Source: Phyllobacterium brassicacearum | GTDB taxonomy: Bacteria > Pseudomonadota > Alphaproteobacteria > Rhizobiales > Rhizobiaceae | NCBI RefSeq assembly: GCF_003010955.1 | Contig: NZ_PGGO01000018.1 | Span: 42,701-106,700 of the forward strand | Length of the DNA: 64,000 nt | Direction of reading: 5' to 3' | Shown: positions 34,582-43,648 of the stretch, one piece after another | Numbering within the stretch: the stretch's first letter is position 1 | How the letters are laid out: each line of letters starts with the position of its first letter | Notes under the pieces: model-generated | Seen by the model: only the letters and a program-made list of their open reading frames with translations | Told to the model about the DNA's origin: nothing | Databases searched by the model: none | Made by a program: the position numbers and the translations under genes

Positions 34582-35337
34582 ATGTCAGGAATCATGTATG
34601 AACGAATACCGGATGCTAATCATGCCGTTTTCAATCGGCATGCGGCGGCCCGCCGTGCAGAGTTCCGCATTGCATCAACAGAACTCCGTCCACAACGGAC
34701 CCTTGCCATTATTGACGGACGCGCAGTTGCACGACAGCACCTTTCATGGGGGCTTCTATCGAATGGGCTTGGACTGCGCATGGCCACATATGGCGCAATC
34801 GAAGAAATAGAGGAACATGAAGCGGCGGAATTTTCGGTCATTCTTGTGTGCGTTGACGACTCCAGATCCAAGGATAATTCAGTTGCACTCGAGATTGAGG
34901 CGCTTATTCGGAGATTTCCGAGCATCCCGGTCATTGTCCAGGCCGAACTATGCGGATCTCAGCAAATCCTGCACGTTCTCGAGCAAGGTGCATGTGGTTA
35001 CCTTCCAGGCAACGCCGGAATGTCTGTTTGCATCGAAGCAATATCCATGGCGCTGGCCGGAGGTGTTTTTGTCGCAGCCGAGAACTTGCATGATATTCAA
35101 CGCATCCTCGGAACCAGACGTTCTCAATCCAAGTGCGAGGGAATGTTTACACCACGGGAACGGGACGTCATCGAGGTTCTGCGGCAGGGAAAGGCAAACA
35201 AGACGATTGCCTATGCTCTTAACCTTGCGCCAAACACCGTCAAAGTTCACGTCGGAAATATACTCAAGAAGCTGCGGGCAACAAATCGGGCGGAAGCAAT
35301 TTACAAGATCAACACCATGATTGACGAAATGGTTTAG
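34582..35337 (+). CDS. LuxR-type (GerE) response regulator with degenerate receiver
   Basis: The 251-residue protein (start at the Met after GGGGGT; a longer frame opens at 34540) has a C-terminal GerE helix-turn-helix: FTPRERDVIEVLRQGKANKTIAYALNLAPNTVKVHVGNILKKLRATNRAEA (about 185-240). The N-terminal part (residues about 45-165) follows the receiver fold (TLAIIDGRAVARQHLSWGLL, ILVCVDDSRSKDN, PVIVQAELCGSQQILHVLEQGACGYLPGN), but the phosphoacceptor Asp block reads CVDDSRSKD and the canonical Lys is replaced near GYLP, so it may be a pseudo-receiver controlled in another way. No histidine kinase lies nearby. It ends the small-gene group, before a terminator. Confidence 0.85.
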   Translation: MSGIMYERIPDANHAVFNRHAAARRAEFRIASTELRPQRTLAIIDGRAVARQHLSWGLLSNGLGLRMATYGAIEEIEEHEAAEFSVILVCVDDSRSKDNSVALEIEALIRRFPSIPVIVQAELCGSQQILHVLEQGACGYLPGNAGMSVCIEAISMALAGGVFVAAENLHDIQRILGTRRSQSKCEGMFTPRERDVIEVLRQGKANKTIAYALNLAPNTVKVHVGNILKKLRATNRAEAIYKINTMIDEMV

Positions 35338-35397
35338 AGCGTCGTTTCAGAAAATAGGACGCCATTTGGGGGCGACGGGGGCCGCACCTGCATCTGA

Positions 35398-35426
35398 CCC
35401 TCCCTCTTGTAGGGAGGGATTTTTTT
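35398..35426 (+). terminator. Rho-independent terminator after the LuxR-type gene
   Basis: CCCTCCCT (35398-35405) pairs with AGGGAGGG (35411-35418) around a five-base loop (CTTGT) and is followed by ATTTTTTT, a strong intrinsic terminator. It separates the LuxR unit from the convergent LacI gene. Confidence 0.9.
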
Positions 35427-35473
35427 GAATGGTCAACGCTGAACGCGTTTGCCTTCTTAGGGCGCGTGAGCAA

Positions 35474-36538
35474 TCAATTTACACCCGCCAACCCGCGCCG
35501 CGGCCCGGTTGACGAGCGTTCGACGAGGTGACAGGCGAGTTCCACCCGGCGCGGGGGTATAGGAATGCCGGAAAGATTGTCGCGCAGGAGGTCAAGCGCC
35601 ACAGAGCCGATTTCGCGCATGGGAATGTGCATGGTTGTCAGCGGCGGGTTCTGGAACGCTGCCTGTGGAAGATCATCCATGCCTACGACGGAAACGTCGC
35701 CGGGCACCGAGAAACCCTTTTGCTGAACACCCATCATTGCACCGACGGCGAGGCTGTCGCCAGCAGCAAGGACTGCGGTAAAATCAAGGCCGCGTGTCTC
35801 GATTCGCGAAGCGATGGCCGCAGCCGCGAGTTCGGGCAACCAGTCCTCGACGGGAACGACCAGATCCGCATCAAGCGGTAATCCCCGATCCTGCAACGCA
35901 TCTTGCCAGCCCTCGTAACGTCTTTCGATCGTTCGTCGACCCGGCCGCATTAAAAACAGGATGCGCTGGTGACCCAGATCGATCAGGTGATCGGCCGCCA
36001 GGCGCGCACTTGATCGATTGCAGGGCGTCACGCTGGAGAGTCGCATGAATGGATCGTCGCCGTTCAGAAGGACAACCGGCTTATCGAAGCCACGCGTGGC
36101 TTCCAGCATGGCCTCGTCGTCCACCGTGAGAAACAGAACCCCGGCAACTTGCGGATCTTCGCGCGCTTCCCTCAACACCGCCAGTTCCTCACGCTTGTCG
36201 GCGATCGGGCGAGTCACGATCTCAAGTCCCAGTGCGTGAGCGCGTTCGTTCAGGCCCTCAAGGACATAGAGCGTGAACTGATTGCGCACATAGTCGATCA
36301 TGGCAGCACTGGATGCCGCCAGGATGACCTTCTGCCCGGCGACGGCCGTCGGTATTACGTAGTTGGCAATCTTGGCCGCTTCGAGAACCTGTTGGCGGAT
36401 CTCCAGCCGTACCCCTTTTTCACCCGCCAAGGCACGCGACGCGGTGCTGAGGGACACGCCGCAGGTCTCGGCGATGTCGGCCAGCCGCACCCGTCGACTC
36501 TTCTTTCCGCGCTTACCCGGCAGCGGTTTAGCAACCAT
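35474..36538 (-). CDS. LacI family transcriptional regulator
   Basis: The protein (about 354 residues from ATG 36538, preceded by GGGAG seven bases upstream; the frame extends to 36586) has an N-terminal helix-turn-helix (SRRVRLADIAETCGVSLSTASRALAGEKGVRLEIRQQVLEAAKIANYV) and a periplasmic-binding-protein-like effector domain. DDEAMLEATRGFDKPVVLLNGDDPFMRLSSVTPC and VVGMDDLPQAAFQNPPLTTMHIPMREIG are typical LacI segments. It is divergent to the GH105-KduI operon with about 115 bases between starts, so it most likely represses that operon until a sugar acid is present. A candidate operator lies at 36579-36586. Confidence 0.9.
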   Translation of the reverse strand: MVAKPLPGKRGKKSRRVRLADIAETCGVSLSTASRALAGEKGVRLEIRQQVLEAAKIANYVIPTAVAGQKVILAASSAAMIDYVRNQFTLYVLEGLNERAHALGLEIVTRPIADKREELAVLREAREDPQVAGVLFLTVDDEAMLEATRGFDKPVVLLNGDDPFMRLSSVTPCNRSSARLAADHLIDLGHQRILFLMRPGRRTIERRYEGWQDALQDRGLPLDADLVVPVEDWLPELAAAAIASRIETRGLDFTAVLAAGDSLAVGAMMGVQQKGFSVPGDVSVVGMDDLPQAAFQNPPLTTMHIPMREIGSVALDLLRDNLSGIPIPPRRVELACHLVERSSTGPRRGLAGVN

Positions 36539-36578
36539 TGTGGACTCCCATACCACAATCATGAAAAAAATTTTCAGA

Positions 36579-36586
36579 TTGCGCAA
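36579..36586. promoter_or_regulatory. Candidate LacI-family operator
   Basis: TTGCGCAA is a perfect 8-bp palindrome with a central CG, the usual core of LacI-family operators. It lies in the divergent LacI/GH105 promoter region, between two AT-rich halves (a TGAAAA...TTTTCA dyad at about 36562-36576 lies next to it). Binding is inferred from location and symmetry only. Confidence 0.45.
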
Positions 36587-36654
36587 GAATTTTCATCGTG
36601 CATCTAATAACCCATGGAGCCACCCGTAAGAGTGGGGCGATAGGGAGGAGTGCT

Positions 36655-37755
36655 ATGGGCCCGACTGGCCACGACATTCGTATTGGCCTCGATCGACTTG
36701 TCGCCGGAATGACTGGCCTCAAGCATGAAGGTCGCTTCCATGAACCGAATCTCGATGGCACCGCCGGTGACTACATCAGCTTCGACAGCTGGGAATGGCC
36801 GCAAGGTGTCGGGCTCTACGGGCTGATCCGGCTTTGGCTGTTCACAGGACGCGATGATCTTCGCCAGCTCGTGGAAAACTGGTACGTGGACAGGCTTGAT
36901 GCCGGATTGCCGCAACTCAATGTCAACACGACCGCGCCGATGCTTGGCCTATCCGTTCTCTGGGCCAAAACAGGCGACCCGCGCTGGAAGCCGCTGTTAG
37001 ACGACTGGGCGAACCGCGTGATCTCGGAAATGGGACGAACGCCGGAAGGCGGCTTCGAGCATCACGTGTCTGACAAGATCAATGACAACGAACTTTGGGA
37101 CGACACTCTCTATATGGTCGCACTGTTTCTGGCCTCCTATGGCCAGGCGAGCGGACGACAGGAATTGATCGATGAGGCTTCGCGGCAGTTTCTTGTTCAC
37201 GCTCGCTACCTCGCCAACCCTCACACAGGCTTGTGGTTTCACGGCTGGACCTTTGAAGGCCGGCACAATTTTGCCCGAGCGCATTGGGCACGCGGCAACG
37301 CCTGGATCACCGCAGGCATCCTCGATCTCTTCGACCTCGCCGAGATAACAAAACCGGTGAAGGATTTTCTGCAGGGTGTTCTCGTTGCGCAGGTTGATGC
37401 GCTGCTGCCGCTTCAGACAGCATCCGGCGCATGGCGTACGCTACTCGACGATTCTACCTCGTATGAAGAGATCTCCGCGACAGCCGGCATCGGCTACGGT
37501 CTGTTGAAGGGTTACCGCCTTGGTCTTGGGACGCTGGCGTGGCGAACCGCGGGGCAGAAGGCGCTGCAGGCAGTGATGAACAATATCGATGAGACCGGCA
37601 CAGTGCTCAATGTCTCCTACGGCACGCGCATGGGCCACGATCTCCAGTTCTACAGAGATATTCCAATCCAGCCGACCGGCTATGGACAGGCCTTGGCGAT
37701 CTTGTGCCTTTCGGAAGCATTGCAGCACGTCGAAACAGAAGGACAGGCGGCATGA
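36655..37755 (+). CDS. Glycoside hydrolase family 105/88-type unsaturated uronyl hydrolase
   Basis: The 366-residue enzyme (start at 36655, GGGAGGA six bases upstream) follows the GH105/GH88 (alpha/alpha)6-barrel pattern. It has the YISFDSWEWPQGVGLYGLIRLWLFTG opening, DKINDNELWDDTLYMVALFLASYG with the catalytic aspartate pair region, and HWARGNAWITAGILDLFDL. These enzymes release the 4-deoxy-unsaturated uronic acid from the ends of oligosaccharides made by polysaccharide lyases, for example from rhamnogalacturonan. There is no signal peptide, so it acts in the cytoplasm on imported disaccharides. The stop overlaps kduI (ATGA), which uses the product. Confidence 0.88.
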   Translation: MGPTGHDIRIGLDRLVAGMTGLKHEGRFHEPNLDGTAGDYISFDSWEWPQGVGLYGLIRLWLFTGRDDLRQLVENWYVDRLDAGLPQLNVNTTAPMLGLSVLWAKTGDPRWKPLLDDWANRVISEMGRTPEGGFEHHVSDKINDNELWDDTLYMVALFLASYGQASGRQELIDEASRQFLVHARYLANPHTGLWFHGWTFEGRHNFARAHWARGNAWITAGILDLFDLAEITKPVKDFLQGVLVAQVDALLPLQTASGAWRTLLDDSTSYEEISATAGIGYGLLKGYRLGLGTLAWRTAGQKALQAVMNNIDETGTVLNVSYGTRMGHDLQFYRDIPIQPTGYGQALAILCLSEALQHVETEGQAA

Positions 37756-38588
37756 CGATGAAGGTCTTATACGGGGCTGGTCCCGAGGACATAAAGAGCT
37801 ATGATACGGAACGCCTCCGCAGTGAGTTCCTCATTACCGGCTTGTTCGCGGCGGACATCGTCAACTTCACCTATACGCACGTCGATCGTCTCATCGTGGG
37901 TGGCGCCATGCCGGTTACTGAGCCTCTGTCGTTCGGATCCGGAATTGACATCGGAACGCCATACCTTTTGTCGGCACGGGAAATGGGAATCGCCAACCTG
38001 GGTGGCACCGGCACCGTTAACGTCGATGGCAAACTTTTCACGCTGCAGAACCGCGATGTTCTCTATGTCGGACGGGGAGCCAGGGAAATCAGCGTCGCTA
38101 GTGTCGCCGCTGATGCCCCGGCCCGATTCTACATGAACTCAGTTCCGGCCGGCGCTGATTTTCCCCATCGCCTGATAACCAGGGCGGAGTCGAAGCCGCT
38201 TGATCTTGGTGAGGCCCGCCGATCGAATAAACGCCGGCTTGCCATGTACATCCATCCGGAAGTGGCGCCGTCGTGCTTGTTGTTGATGGGTATAACCGAT
38301 CTTGCCGAAGGGAGCGTATGGAATACCATGCCGCCACATCTGCATGAGCGGCGGATGGAAGCCTATTGCTACTTCGACATGGCGGGCGAAGACCGGGTTG
38401 TCCACCTGATGGGCCGCCCCGAAGAGACGAGGCATATACTGGTTGCCGACGGCGACGTCGTGCTCTCCCCTGCCTGGTCGATTCACATGGGTGCTGGCAC
38501 AGGTCCTTACGCTTTCGTATGGGGCATGACCGGTGAAAACCAGGAATATAATGACGTGGCCCCGGTAGCACTGGCAGACCTGAAATGA
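37752..38588 (+). CDS. kduI: 5-dehydro-4-deoxy-D-glucuronate isomerase
   Basis: The 278-residue product is KduI in length and sequence: MKVLYGAGPEDIKSYDTERLRSEFLI at the start, DIGTPYLLSAREMGIANLGG, and the metal motif TMPPHLHERRMEAYCYFDM with two His and a Glu. It converts 5-keto-4-deoxyuronate to 3-deoxy-D-glycero-2,5-hexodiulosonate in the breakdown of unsaturated uronic acids. It uses the product of the GH105-type enzyme just upstream; start and stop overlap both neighbours. Confidence 0.94.
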   Translation: MTMKVLYGAGPEDIKSYDTERLRSEFLITGLFAADIVNFTYTHVDRLIVGGAMPVTEPLSFGSGIDIGTPYLLSAREMGIANLGGTGTVNVDGKLFTLQNRDVLYVGRGAREISVASVAADAPARFYMNSVPAGADFPHRLITRAESKPLDLGEARRSNKRRLAMYIHPEVAPSCLLLMGITDLAEGSVWNTMPPHLHERRMEAYCYFDMAGEDRVVHLMGRPEETRHILVADGDVVLSPAWSIHMGAGTGPYAFVWGMTGENQEYNDVAPVALADLK

Positions 38589-41068
38589 CTGATACCAAAT
38601 CCCGCTTGATGAAAAATCTGGAACCGGGTGAAGCAATTCGATACTGGCAGCTCGGCGCGACTGCCGAAGAGAGTTTTGACGTTCCGGACGTCCCGATGAA
38701 AGGGGAAATGGATCCCTTCTTCTTCCTGACCAAGCACAAGAATTTCATACCGCATGAATACCCTTGCCGCACGATTTTTACCGAGCAGTATCGCGGCCGG
38801 CGCCCGGATGTGCGGGGCGCTTTCGACGCCGTGCGGTGGTGGTTGCCATTCGGCTCGCCGCGGCTCGACCTGTCGGGCTTCTGGTTCCGCCCGACGCGAC
38901 TCGCCACCTGGGCACGCACCTTCGTGCACGCCAATGAGGCGGGTGCTGCCAAGTTACGGTTCGGAACTTGCGGAGGCGCCGTCCTCTGGTTGAATGGCAC
39001 GGAAGTCGGCTGGGCGGCACCTTACAGCCGCAATCTCGAGGAGAAATCCGAGTTCGACCTCGCGCTCGCGGCAGGATTGAACGAGATCATCATCTTCTTT
39101 GATGATCTCGCAGAGCGGGATGCCCGCTATTTCTTCCAGCTCGATTATTTGTCCGGTCCTGCTGCGCGCGTCGTCGTGCCAGTTCCATGCACAAGTGAGG
39201 TGGCTGAGGATATCGAAGCCGCGCTTGACGGCATGCATTTTGACCGGACTGCTTATTTCGATGGCGACATCACGCTGCGTTTGGCCGCGCCACTGCCCGT
39301 CGATGTGGGGGTCAATGTCGCGGTCGAAGGTGACTTCATGTCCACCGAGCGATTTGACTACGACTTCGTGCTGAGGGCAGGCCACGACCGTCTGACCATC
39401 GGCCCAGCGATCAAGGCTCCCGCCGACTTTCGTCACTTCCGCATAACGCTCGATGTTGAAGGCTTCGTCGCATCCCGCTCGTTGGGAGTCGAGATCTGTC
39501 ATACTGGCCGCCAGGGTGCCGCACCGGCGGCGCTTGCCGACCGGATCGCGGAAACGCTGGACGAAATCTCGGAGTTTTCCGAGCGCGACACGGTTCGGGC
39601 CTTCGCGCGGCTGGCAAGTGGCCGTGCCGGTGCCGACACAGACGCCATGATCGAGGAAATTCTGCCCTCTATCGAAGATTGCCACGACTGCGCGGATTTC
39701 TCGCTCGTCCCGCTGATTTGGGCACGTACGGTCTGGGGCGCGGATATCGGCGAGAAGACACGTAACCGCATCGACCAGGCGATCCTCAACTATCGCTACT
39801 GGATGGATGAGCCGGGCAATGACGTGCAGTGGTATTTCTCCGAGAACCACGCGCTCCTGTTCCATACCTCGGCCTATCTTGCGGGACATCTTCTTGCTGG
39901 ATCGACGTTCGTGCGCTCCGGCCGTGAAGGCAAGGAACAGAGCGCCGTGGGTGCTGCCCGTGTGCGCGCCTGGCTTGACCATTTTGAAACCTGGGAAATG
40001 GCGGAATTCAACTCCGCGCCCTATTTCCCGATCGATCTCAAGGGCCTCACCGCCCTTGCCGCCCTGTCACCCGACGCGGACATCGCGGAACGAGCCAGGA
40101 ACGGCATCGTCCGCCTGTGCGAGATCATCGCCCGCTCGGCACATCACGGCATGGTCACGGCAGCTCAGGGCCGCTCCTACGAGCACACACTATGCGCCGG
40201 TCGCTCGCTGGAGCTTTCCGGTGTTGCACGCCTGCTTTGGGGTAAGGGCTGGTATGGCCGCCGCGTTCACGCCTTGCCGCAGCTTGCCGTCTGCCTGCGC
40301 GATCATGGTCTGGTCGTGCCAGAATCCCTGCAAATGGTCGCCTGTCACCAAGCTGACAATCATCAGGAATGGTGTTTCGCGCAGGGCGAGAACAGCTTTG
40401 CCGCGCTCTACCATTACAAGAGCCGCGATTTCGCCATGGGCTCGGCTGCCCATTATCGCTGGAATGAATGGGGTTATCAGGAGACCGTCCTGCATCTTCG
40501 CATTGGAGAGCGTCCTGAGGCCGCGATCTGGATCAATCATCCCGGCGAGTCAATCCAGTTCGGATACGGCCGACCCTCGTTTTGGGGCGGCAGCGGTACC
40601 CTCCCCCGCGTCCACCAGTACCGAGGGTTGGCCGTACTCGAATTCTCCACATTCGACGAGCAACCCGATTTTACGCACGCGTGGTTCCCTGTTGCCGAAT
40701 TCGATGAAAGCATTGTCAGAGGCAGTCTGGCACTCGCCCGTAGCGGGCATGGTGCGGTGTTGTTGCGCGGCAACACGGAACTGGTGGCCGTCAAGGATGG
40801 ACCATCCGCCAATGCGGAACTGCGGCAGTACGGCCGCAAGACGCGCTGGATCGTCCGTATCTGCAAAGCGTCGAACCTGGATACGGTCGAGTCAAGATTC
40901 GCCGGTGTTGCCTTGAACGAAGGCACCGGCGGTACTCTCCGGATCGAGGATCCGGACTACGGCATCGTCAAATTTCATTCAGACGGGTCGGTGGAGGCCG
41001 AAGGCCGGGTCGTTTCGCCGAAGAATTTCACAGTCGCTGGCGAGGTTACCATGCTGGCGGCCAAATAA
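38585..41068 (+). CDS. Large protein of unknown function, probable carbohydrate-active enzyme
   Basis: The 827-residue protein is not recognised as a named family. Its start overlaps the kduI stop (ATGA), so it belongs to the uronate module. The first 190 residues look like beta-rich domains (AVLWLNGTEVGWAAPY, NEIIIFFDDLAERDARYFFQLDYLSG); residues about 360-650 look like an (alpha/alpha)-toroid of the heparinase/GH type (DVQWYFSENHALLFHTSAYLAGHLL, SAPYFPIDLKGLTALAAL, YEHTLCAGRSLELSGVARLLWG, DNHQEWCFAQGENSFAALYHYKSRDFAMGSAAHYRWNEWGYQE); the C-terminal 150 residues are again beta-rich. No signal peptide. A polysaccharide lyase or glycosidase acting on imported oligosaccharide is the best guess. 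Confidence 0.6.
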   Translation: MTDTKSRLMKNLEPGEAIRYWQLGATAEESFDVPDVPMKGEMDPFFFLTKHKNFIPHEYPCRTIFTEQYRGRRPDVRGAFDAVRWWLPFGSPRLDLSGFWFRPTRLATWARTFVHANEAGAAKLRFGTCGGAVLWLNGTEVGWAAPYSRNLEEKSEFDLALAAGLNEIIIFFDDLAERDARYFFQLDYLSGPAARVVVPVPCTSEVAEDIEAALDGMHFDRTAYFDGDITLRLAAPLPVDVGVNVAVEGDFMSTERFDYDFVLRAGHDRLTIGPAIKAPADFRHFRITLDVEGFVASRSLGVEICHTGRQGAAPAALADRIAETLDEISEFSERDTVRAFARLASGRAGADTDAMIEEILPSIEDCHDCADFSLVPLIWARTVWGADIGEKTRNRIDQAILNYRYWMDEPGNDVQWYFSENHALLFHTSAYLAGHLLAGSTFVRSGREGKEQSAVGAARVRAWLDHFETWEMAEFNSAPYFPIDLKGLTALAALSPDADIAERARNGIVRLCEIIARSAHHGMVTAAQGRSYEHTLCAGRSLELSGVARLLWGKGWYGRRVHALPQLAVCLRDHGLVVPESLQMVACHQADNHQEWCFAQGENSFAALYHYKSRDFAMGSAAHYRWNEWGYQETVLHLRIGERPEAAIWINHPGESIQFGYGRPSFWGGSGTLPRVHQYRGLAVLEFSTFDEQPDFTHAWFPVAEFDESIVRGSLALARSGHGAVLLRGNTELVAVKDGPSANAELRQYGRKTRWIVRICKASNLDTVESRFAGVALNEGTGGTLRIEDPDYGIVKFHSDGSVEAEGRVVSPKNFTVAGEVTMLAAK

Positions 41069-41130
41069 GGACGGGCGCCGGTCCTGTAAGCCGGCGCACT
41101 GTCCATCGACGAGCGGGAGTAGGGCTCGTC
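41069..41130 (+). other. Two hairpins upstream of the sugar-binding protein gene
   Basis: GCGCCGG and CCGGCGC (around 41075 and 41091) form a stem with flanking GGAC/GTCC pairing; GACGAGC and GCTCGTC (41108-41130) form a second. There is no U-run after either. They probably separate expression of the enzyme genes from the following ABC transporter genes or stabilise the message of the binding protein. Confidence 0.4.
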
Positions 41131-41150
41131 CCACAAGAGGAGGAAGATCA

Positions 41151-42422
41151 ATGAGCAAGACCAGTACGATGCTAACAGCGTTCGCCGTCGGACTTTTGGC
41201 GTCGACGGCCGCCATCGCCGGGGACGTCCGCATCATGTGGTATTCCGACGGTGTGGAAGGCGAGGTTCTGAAGGACCTCCTCGCCCGCTTCATGAAGGAC
41301 AACCCCGGGATAAATGTCGTTCTCGACAACGTTGCCTATGGTGTGGTGCGTGAACAGCTCCCGGTCCAGCTGGAGGCGGGCGACGGTCCGGACATAGCAC
41401 GCGTGACCAATCTGAAGGCGTTGAGCCAACACTGGCTCGATCTGCGCCCACTGGTCGCCGACGCGGCCTATTGGGACAAGAATTTCGGTGGGCAGGCCGA
41501 CTGGATGCGACCCGATGGTTCGAACCAGATTTCGGGCTTCATGACGCAGATAACGCTGACGGGCGGCTTTGCTAACAAGACGCTGTTCGATCAGGCAGGA
41601 GTTTCCCTCCCGCCGAAAGATGCAACATGGGACGATTGGGCCAAGGCCGCGAAAGAAGTGGCCCAAAGTCAGCAAGTTCCGTTCCCCATGGCACTCGACC
41701 GCTCGGGCCACCGGTTGACCGGGCCCAACCTTTCCTATGGTTCCAACTACATTGGTGCGGACGGAAAACCGGCGCCGCTCGATGAAGGCGCCAAGAACTT
41801 CATAACCAAATTCGTTGGTTGGGTCGCCGACGGCACGATGAGCAAGGACGTCTGGGTTTCGGCCGCTGGTTCGACCTATCGTGCCGGCGCAGATGACTTC
41901 ATCAACGGCCAGCTCGTCTATTACTATTCGGGCTCTTGGCAGGTGCCAAACTTCTCGACGAAGATTGGCTCGAATTTCGATTGGGTTGCGACCGGCAGTC
42001 CGTGCGGCTCCGCCAACTGCTCCGGGATGCCCGGTGGCGCTGGTCTTGTGGCGATCAAATACACGAAGAATCCAAAGGATGTCGCCCAGGTGATGGATTA
42101 TCTGACACGCGAAGACATCGTGAAGGAATTCTCCGAACGCACACTGTTCCTGCCGGCGCACAAGGGTCTGCTTGAAAAAGGGCTGGATTTCAAAACGGAT
42201 GACGAGCAGGCAAAGGCGGCTCTGAATACCTTCGTAGCGTCCACCTCTTCCCTGTCCGATGTCGCGCAAAAGCTCCCTGGCTGGTTTTGGTCGGATGCGT
42301 TCTATGGTGCCCTGGTCACCCGTGTGAGCCAGGCGGCGGCAGGCGAGCTGAAGCTTGATGAAGCATTCTCGCGCATCGACGCGGATATTGCAGCCAAGGT
42401 CAAGGACTCGGGCGTTAAGTGA
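41151..42422 (+). CDS. Sugar ABC transporter substrate-binding protein (SBP_bac_1)
   Basis: The 423-residue protein has a Sec signal peptide (MSKTSTMLTAFAVGLLASTAAIA, cleavage near residue 23) and the fold of family 1 sugar-binding proteins: IMWYSDGVEGEVLKDLLARFMKDNPGINVVL, DNVAYGVVREQLPVQLEAGDGPDIARV and a C-terminal GWFWSDAFYGALVTRVSQAAAGEL. It is likely to bind oligogalacturonide, rhamnogalacturonide or similar oligosaccharides for the permeases downstream. SD AGAGGAGG is strong. It follows the uronate enzyme genes on the same strand. Confidence 0.92.
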   Translation: MSKTSTMLTAFAVGLLASTAAIAGDVRIMWYSDGVEGEVLKDLLARFMKDNPGINVVLDNVAYGVVREQLPVQLEAGDGPDIARVTNLKALSQHWLDLRPLVADAAYWDKNFGGQADWMRPDGSNQISGFMTQITLTGGFANKTLFDQAGVSLPPKDATWDDWAKAAKEVAQSQQVPFPMALDRSGHRLTGPNLSYGSNYIGADGKPAPLDEGAKNFITKFVGWVADGTMSKDVWVSAAGSTYRAGADDFINGQLVYYYSGSWQVPNFSTKIGSNFDWVATGSPCGSANCSGMPGGAGLVAIKYTKNPKDVAQVMDYLTREDIVKEFSERTLFLPAHKGLLEKGLDFKTDDEQAKAALNTFVASTSSLSDVAQKLPGWFWSDAFYGALVTRVSQAAAGELKLDEAFSRIDADIAAKVKDSGVK

Positions 42423-42619
42423 CCGCCGGATGATGGTAGCAATGACAAGGTTTGACGGGGACTACTGTTGCCCCGGCATACCGTCTTCGATCGCAACCAG
42501 TGTGTCGGTGGGGATCGGCGCGTAGCGCCCAGGCTTGCCGAGACATTGAGGAATGATTTGTGGATCGAAGCAGTGGCTAAGGATGCGGCCTGTTTCGTGT
42601 GGTCGGAGGGAAGCGAACA

Positions 42620-43648
42620 ATGAAAGCAGACATCCCTGGAAAGCCTGGTTTCAACTTTGGCGATGCCGCCATGGTGCCGGTTCGCTTCGCGATGGAACTC
42701 GTCGATCCACCTTTGCGATGGCTTCAGAGGACGGCAGGGTTGGGCGGCATGGCGACCTTCTTCCTGCTGCCCAACATGCTGATATTCGGCATCTTTGTCC
42801 TCCTGCCGTTTTTCATCAACTTTGCCTATTCGATGACGGGTGGCGCCGCCCTCTTTCTGCCCGATCGCAATTTTGTCGGTGCGGATCAATATGCCCGGCT
42901 ATTTGACTGCTCGAACTATCTCGATCCAAACAGCTGCGCCGAAGACACATTCTGGACAGCTGTAGGCAATACCGGATGGTTTGTCCTCCTCCAGGTAACG
43001 CTGATGATCGGCGTCTCACTGGTGACCGCTCTGATCCTCAATCGCGACCTCAGGGCGCGCAGTTTCTGGCGTGCAGTGTTCTTTTTTCCGGTGCTGCTGT
43101 CGCCGGTGGTGGTCGGACTCATATGGAAGTGGATCCTGCAACGCCAGGGCCTTCTGAATTTCGGTCTTTACGGCCTCGGCTTCGAACCCCACGCCTGGCT
43201 GAACGACCGCAACTGGTCTTTTGCAGCCGCGGTCGGTGTGTCGATCTGGGCGCATATGGGATTCTACACACTGATCCTGCTGGCAGGACTCCAGGCGATC
43301 CCCAAGGATCTGTACGAAGCTGCCGAAATGGACGGCACGAAGCCGACCCGCGTCTTCCTGCGGATCACCCTGCCATTGCTGGCGCCCAACCTCCTTGTCG
43401 TCATCGTCCTGGTGCTGATACGCGCCGTGCAGATTTTCGACGAAGTGTACGTGCTCACCGGCGGTGGGCCCGGCACCAGCACCTTGTTCCTGACCCAGTA
43501 CATTTACGAAACTGGCTTCGCCGCCCAACTTCGCAATCCAGGACTCGCTGCAGCCGCTTCAATCCTCATGGGCGCGGTGCTTGTTGTTCTGACACTGCTG
43601 CAGCTCAGCCTCGGCCGGTCCAGCGAGAAGAAAGGAGACCGCAAATGA
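42620..43648 (+). CDS. Sugar ABC transporter permease (MalF-like)
   Basis: The 342-residue permease (ATG 42620, GGAGGG nine bases before) has six membrane segments, the first around LGGMATFFLLPNMLIFGIFVLLPFFINFAYS, and the EAA loop LYEAAEMDGTKPTRVFLRITLPLLAPNLLVVIVLVL typical of the MalFG family. NAEPS-like periplasmic loops contain two cysteines (DCSNYLDPNSCAED). It forms the translocation pore with the next gene, which starts inside its stop codon. Confidence 0.92.
   Translation: MKADIPGKPGFNFGDAAMVPVRFAMELVDPPLRWLQRTAGLGGMATFFLLPNMLIFGIFVLLPFFINFAYSMTGGAALFLPDRNFVGADQYARLFDCSNYLDPNSCAEDTFWTAVGNTGWFVLLQVTLMIGVSLVTALILNRDLRARSFWRAVFFFPVLLSPVVVGLIWKWILQRQGLLNFGLYGLGFEPHAWLNDRNWSFAAAVGVSIWAHMGFYTLILLAGLQAIPKDLYEAAEMDGTKPTRVFLRITLPLLAPNLLVVIVLVLIRAVQIFDEVYVLTGGGPGTSTLFLTQYIYETGFAAQLRNPGLAAAASILMGAVLVVLTLLQLSLGRSSEKKGDRK

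Noticed and set aside
42976..43644. Extended reading of the MalG-like gene upstream in its frame
   Set aside because: This region is coded by the MalF-like gene in another frame; the true start is the ATG overlapping the stop at 43645.
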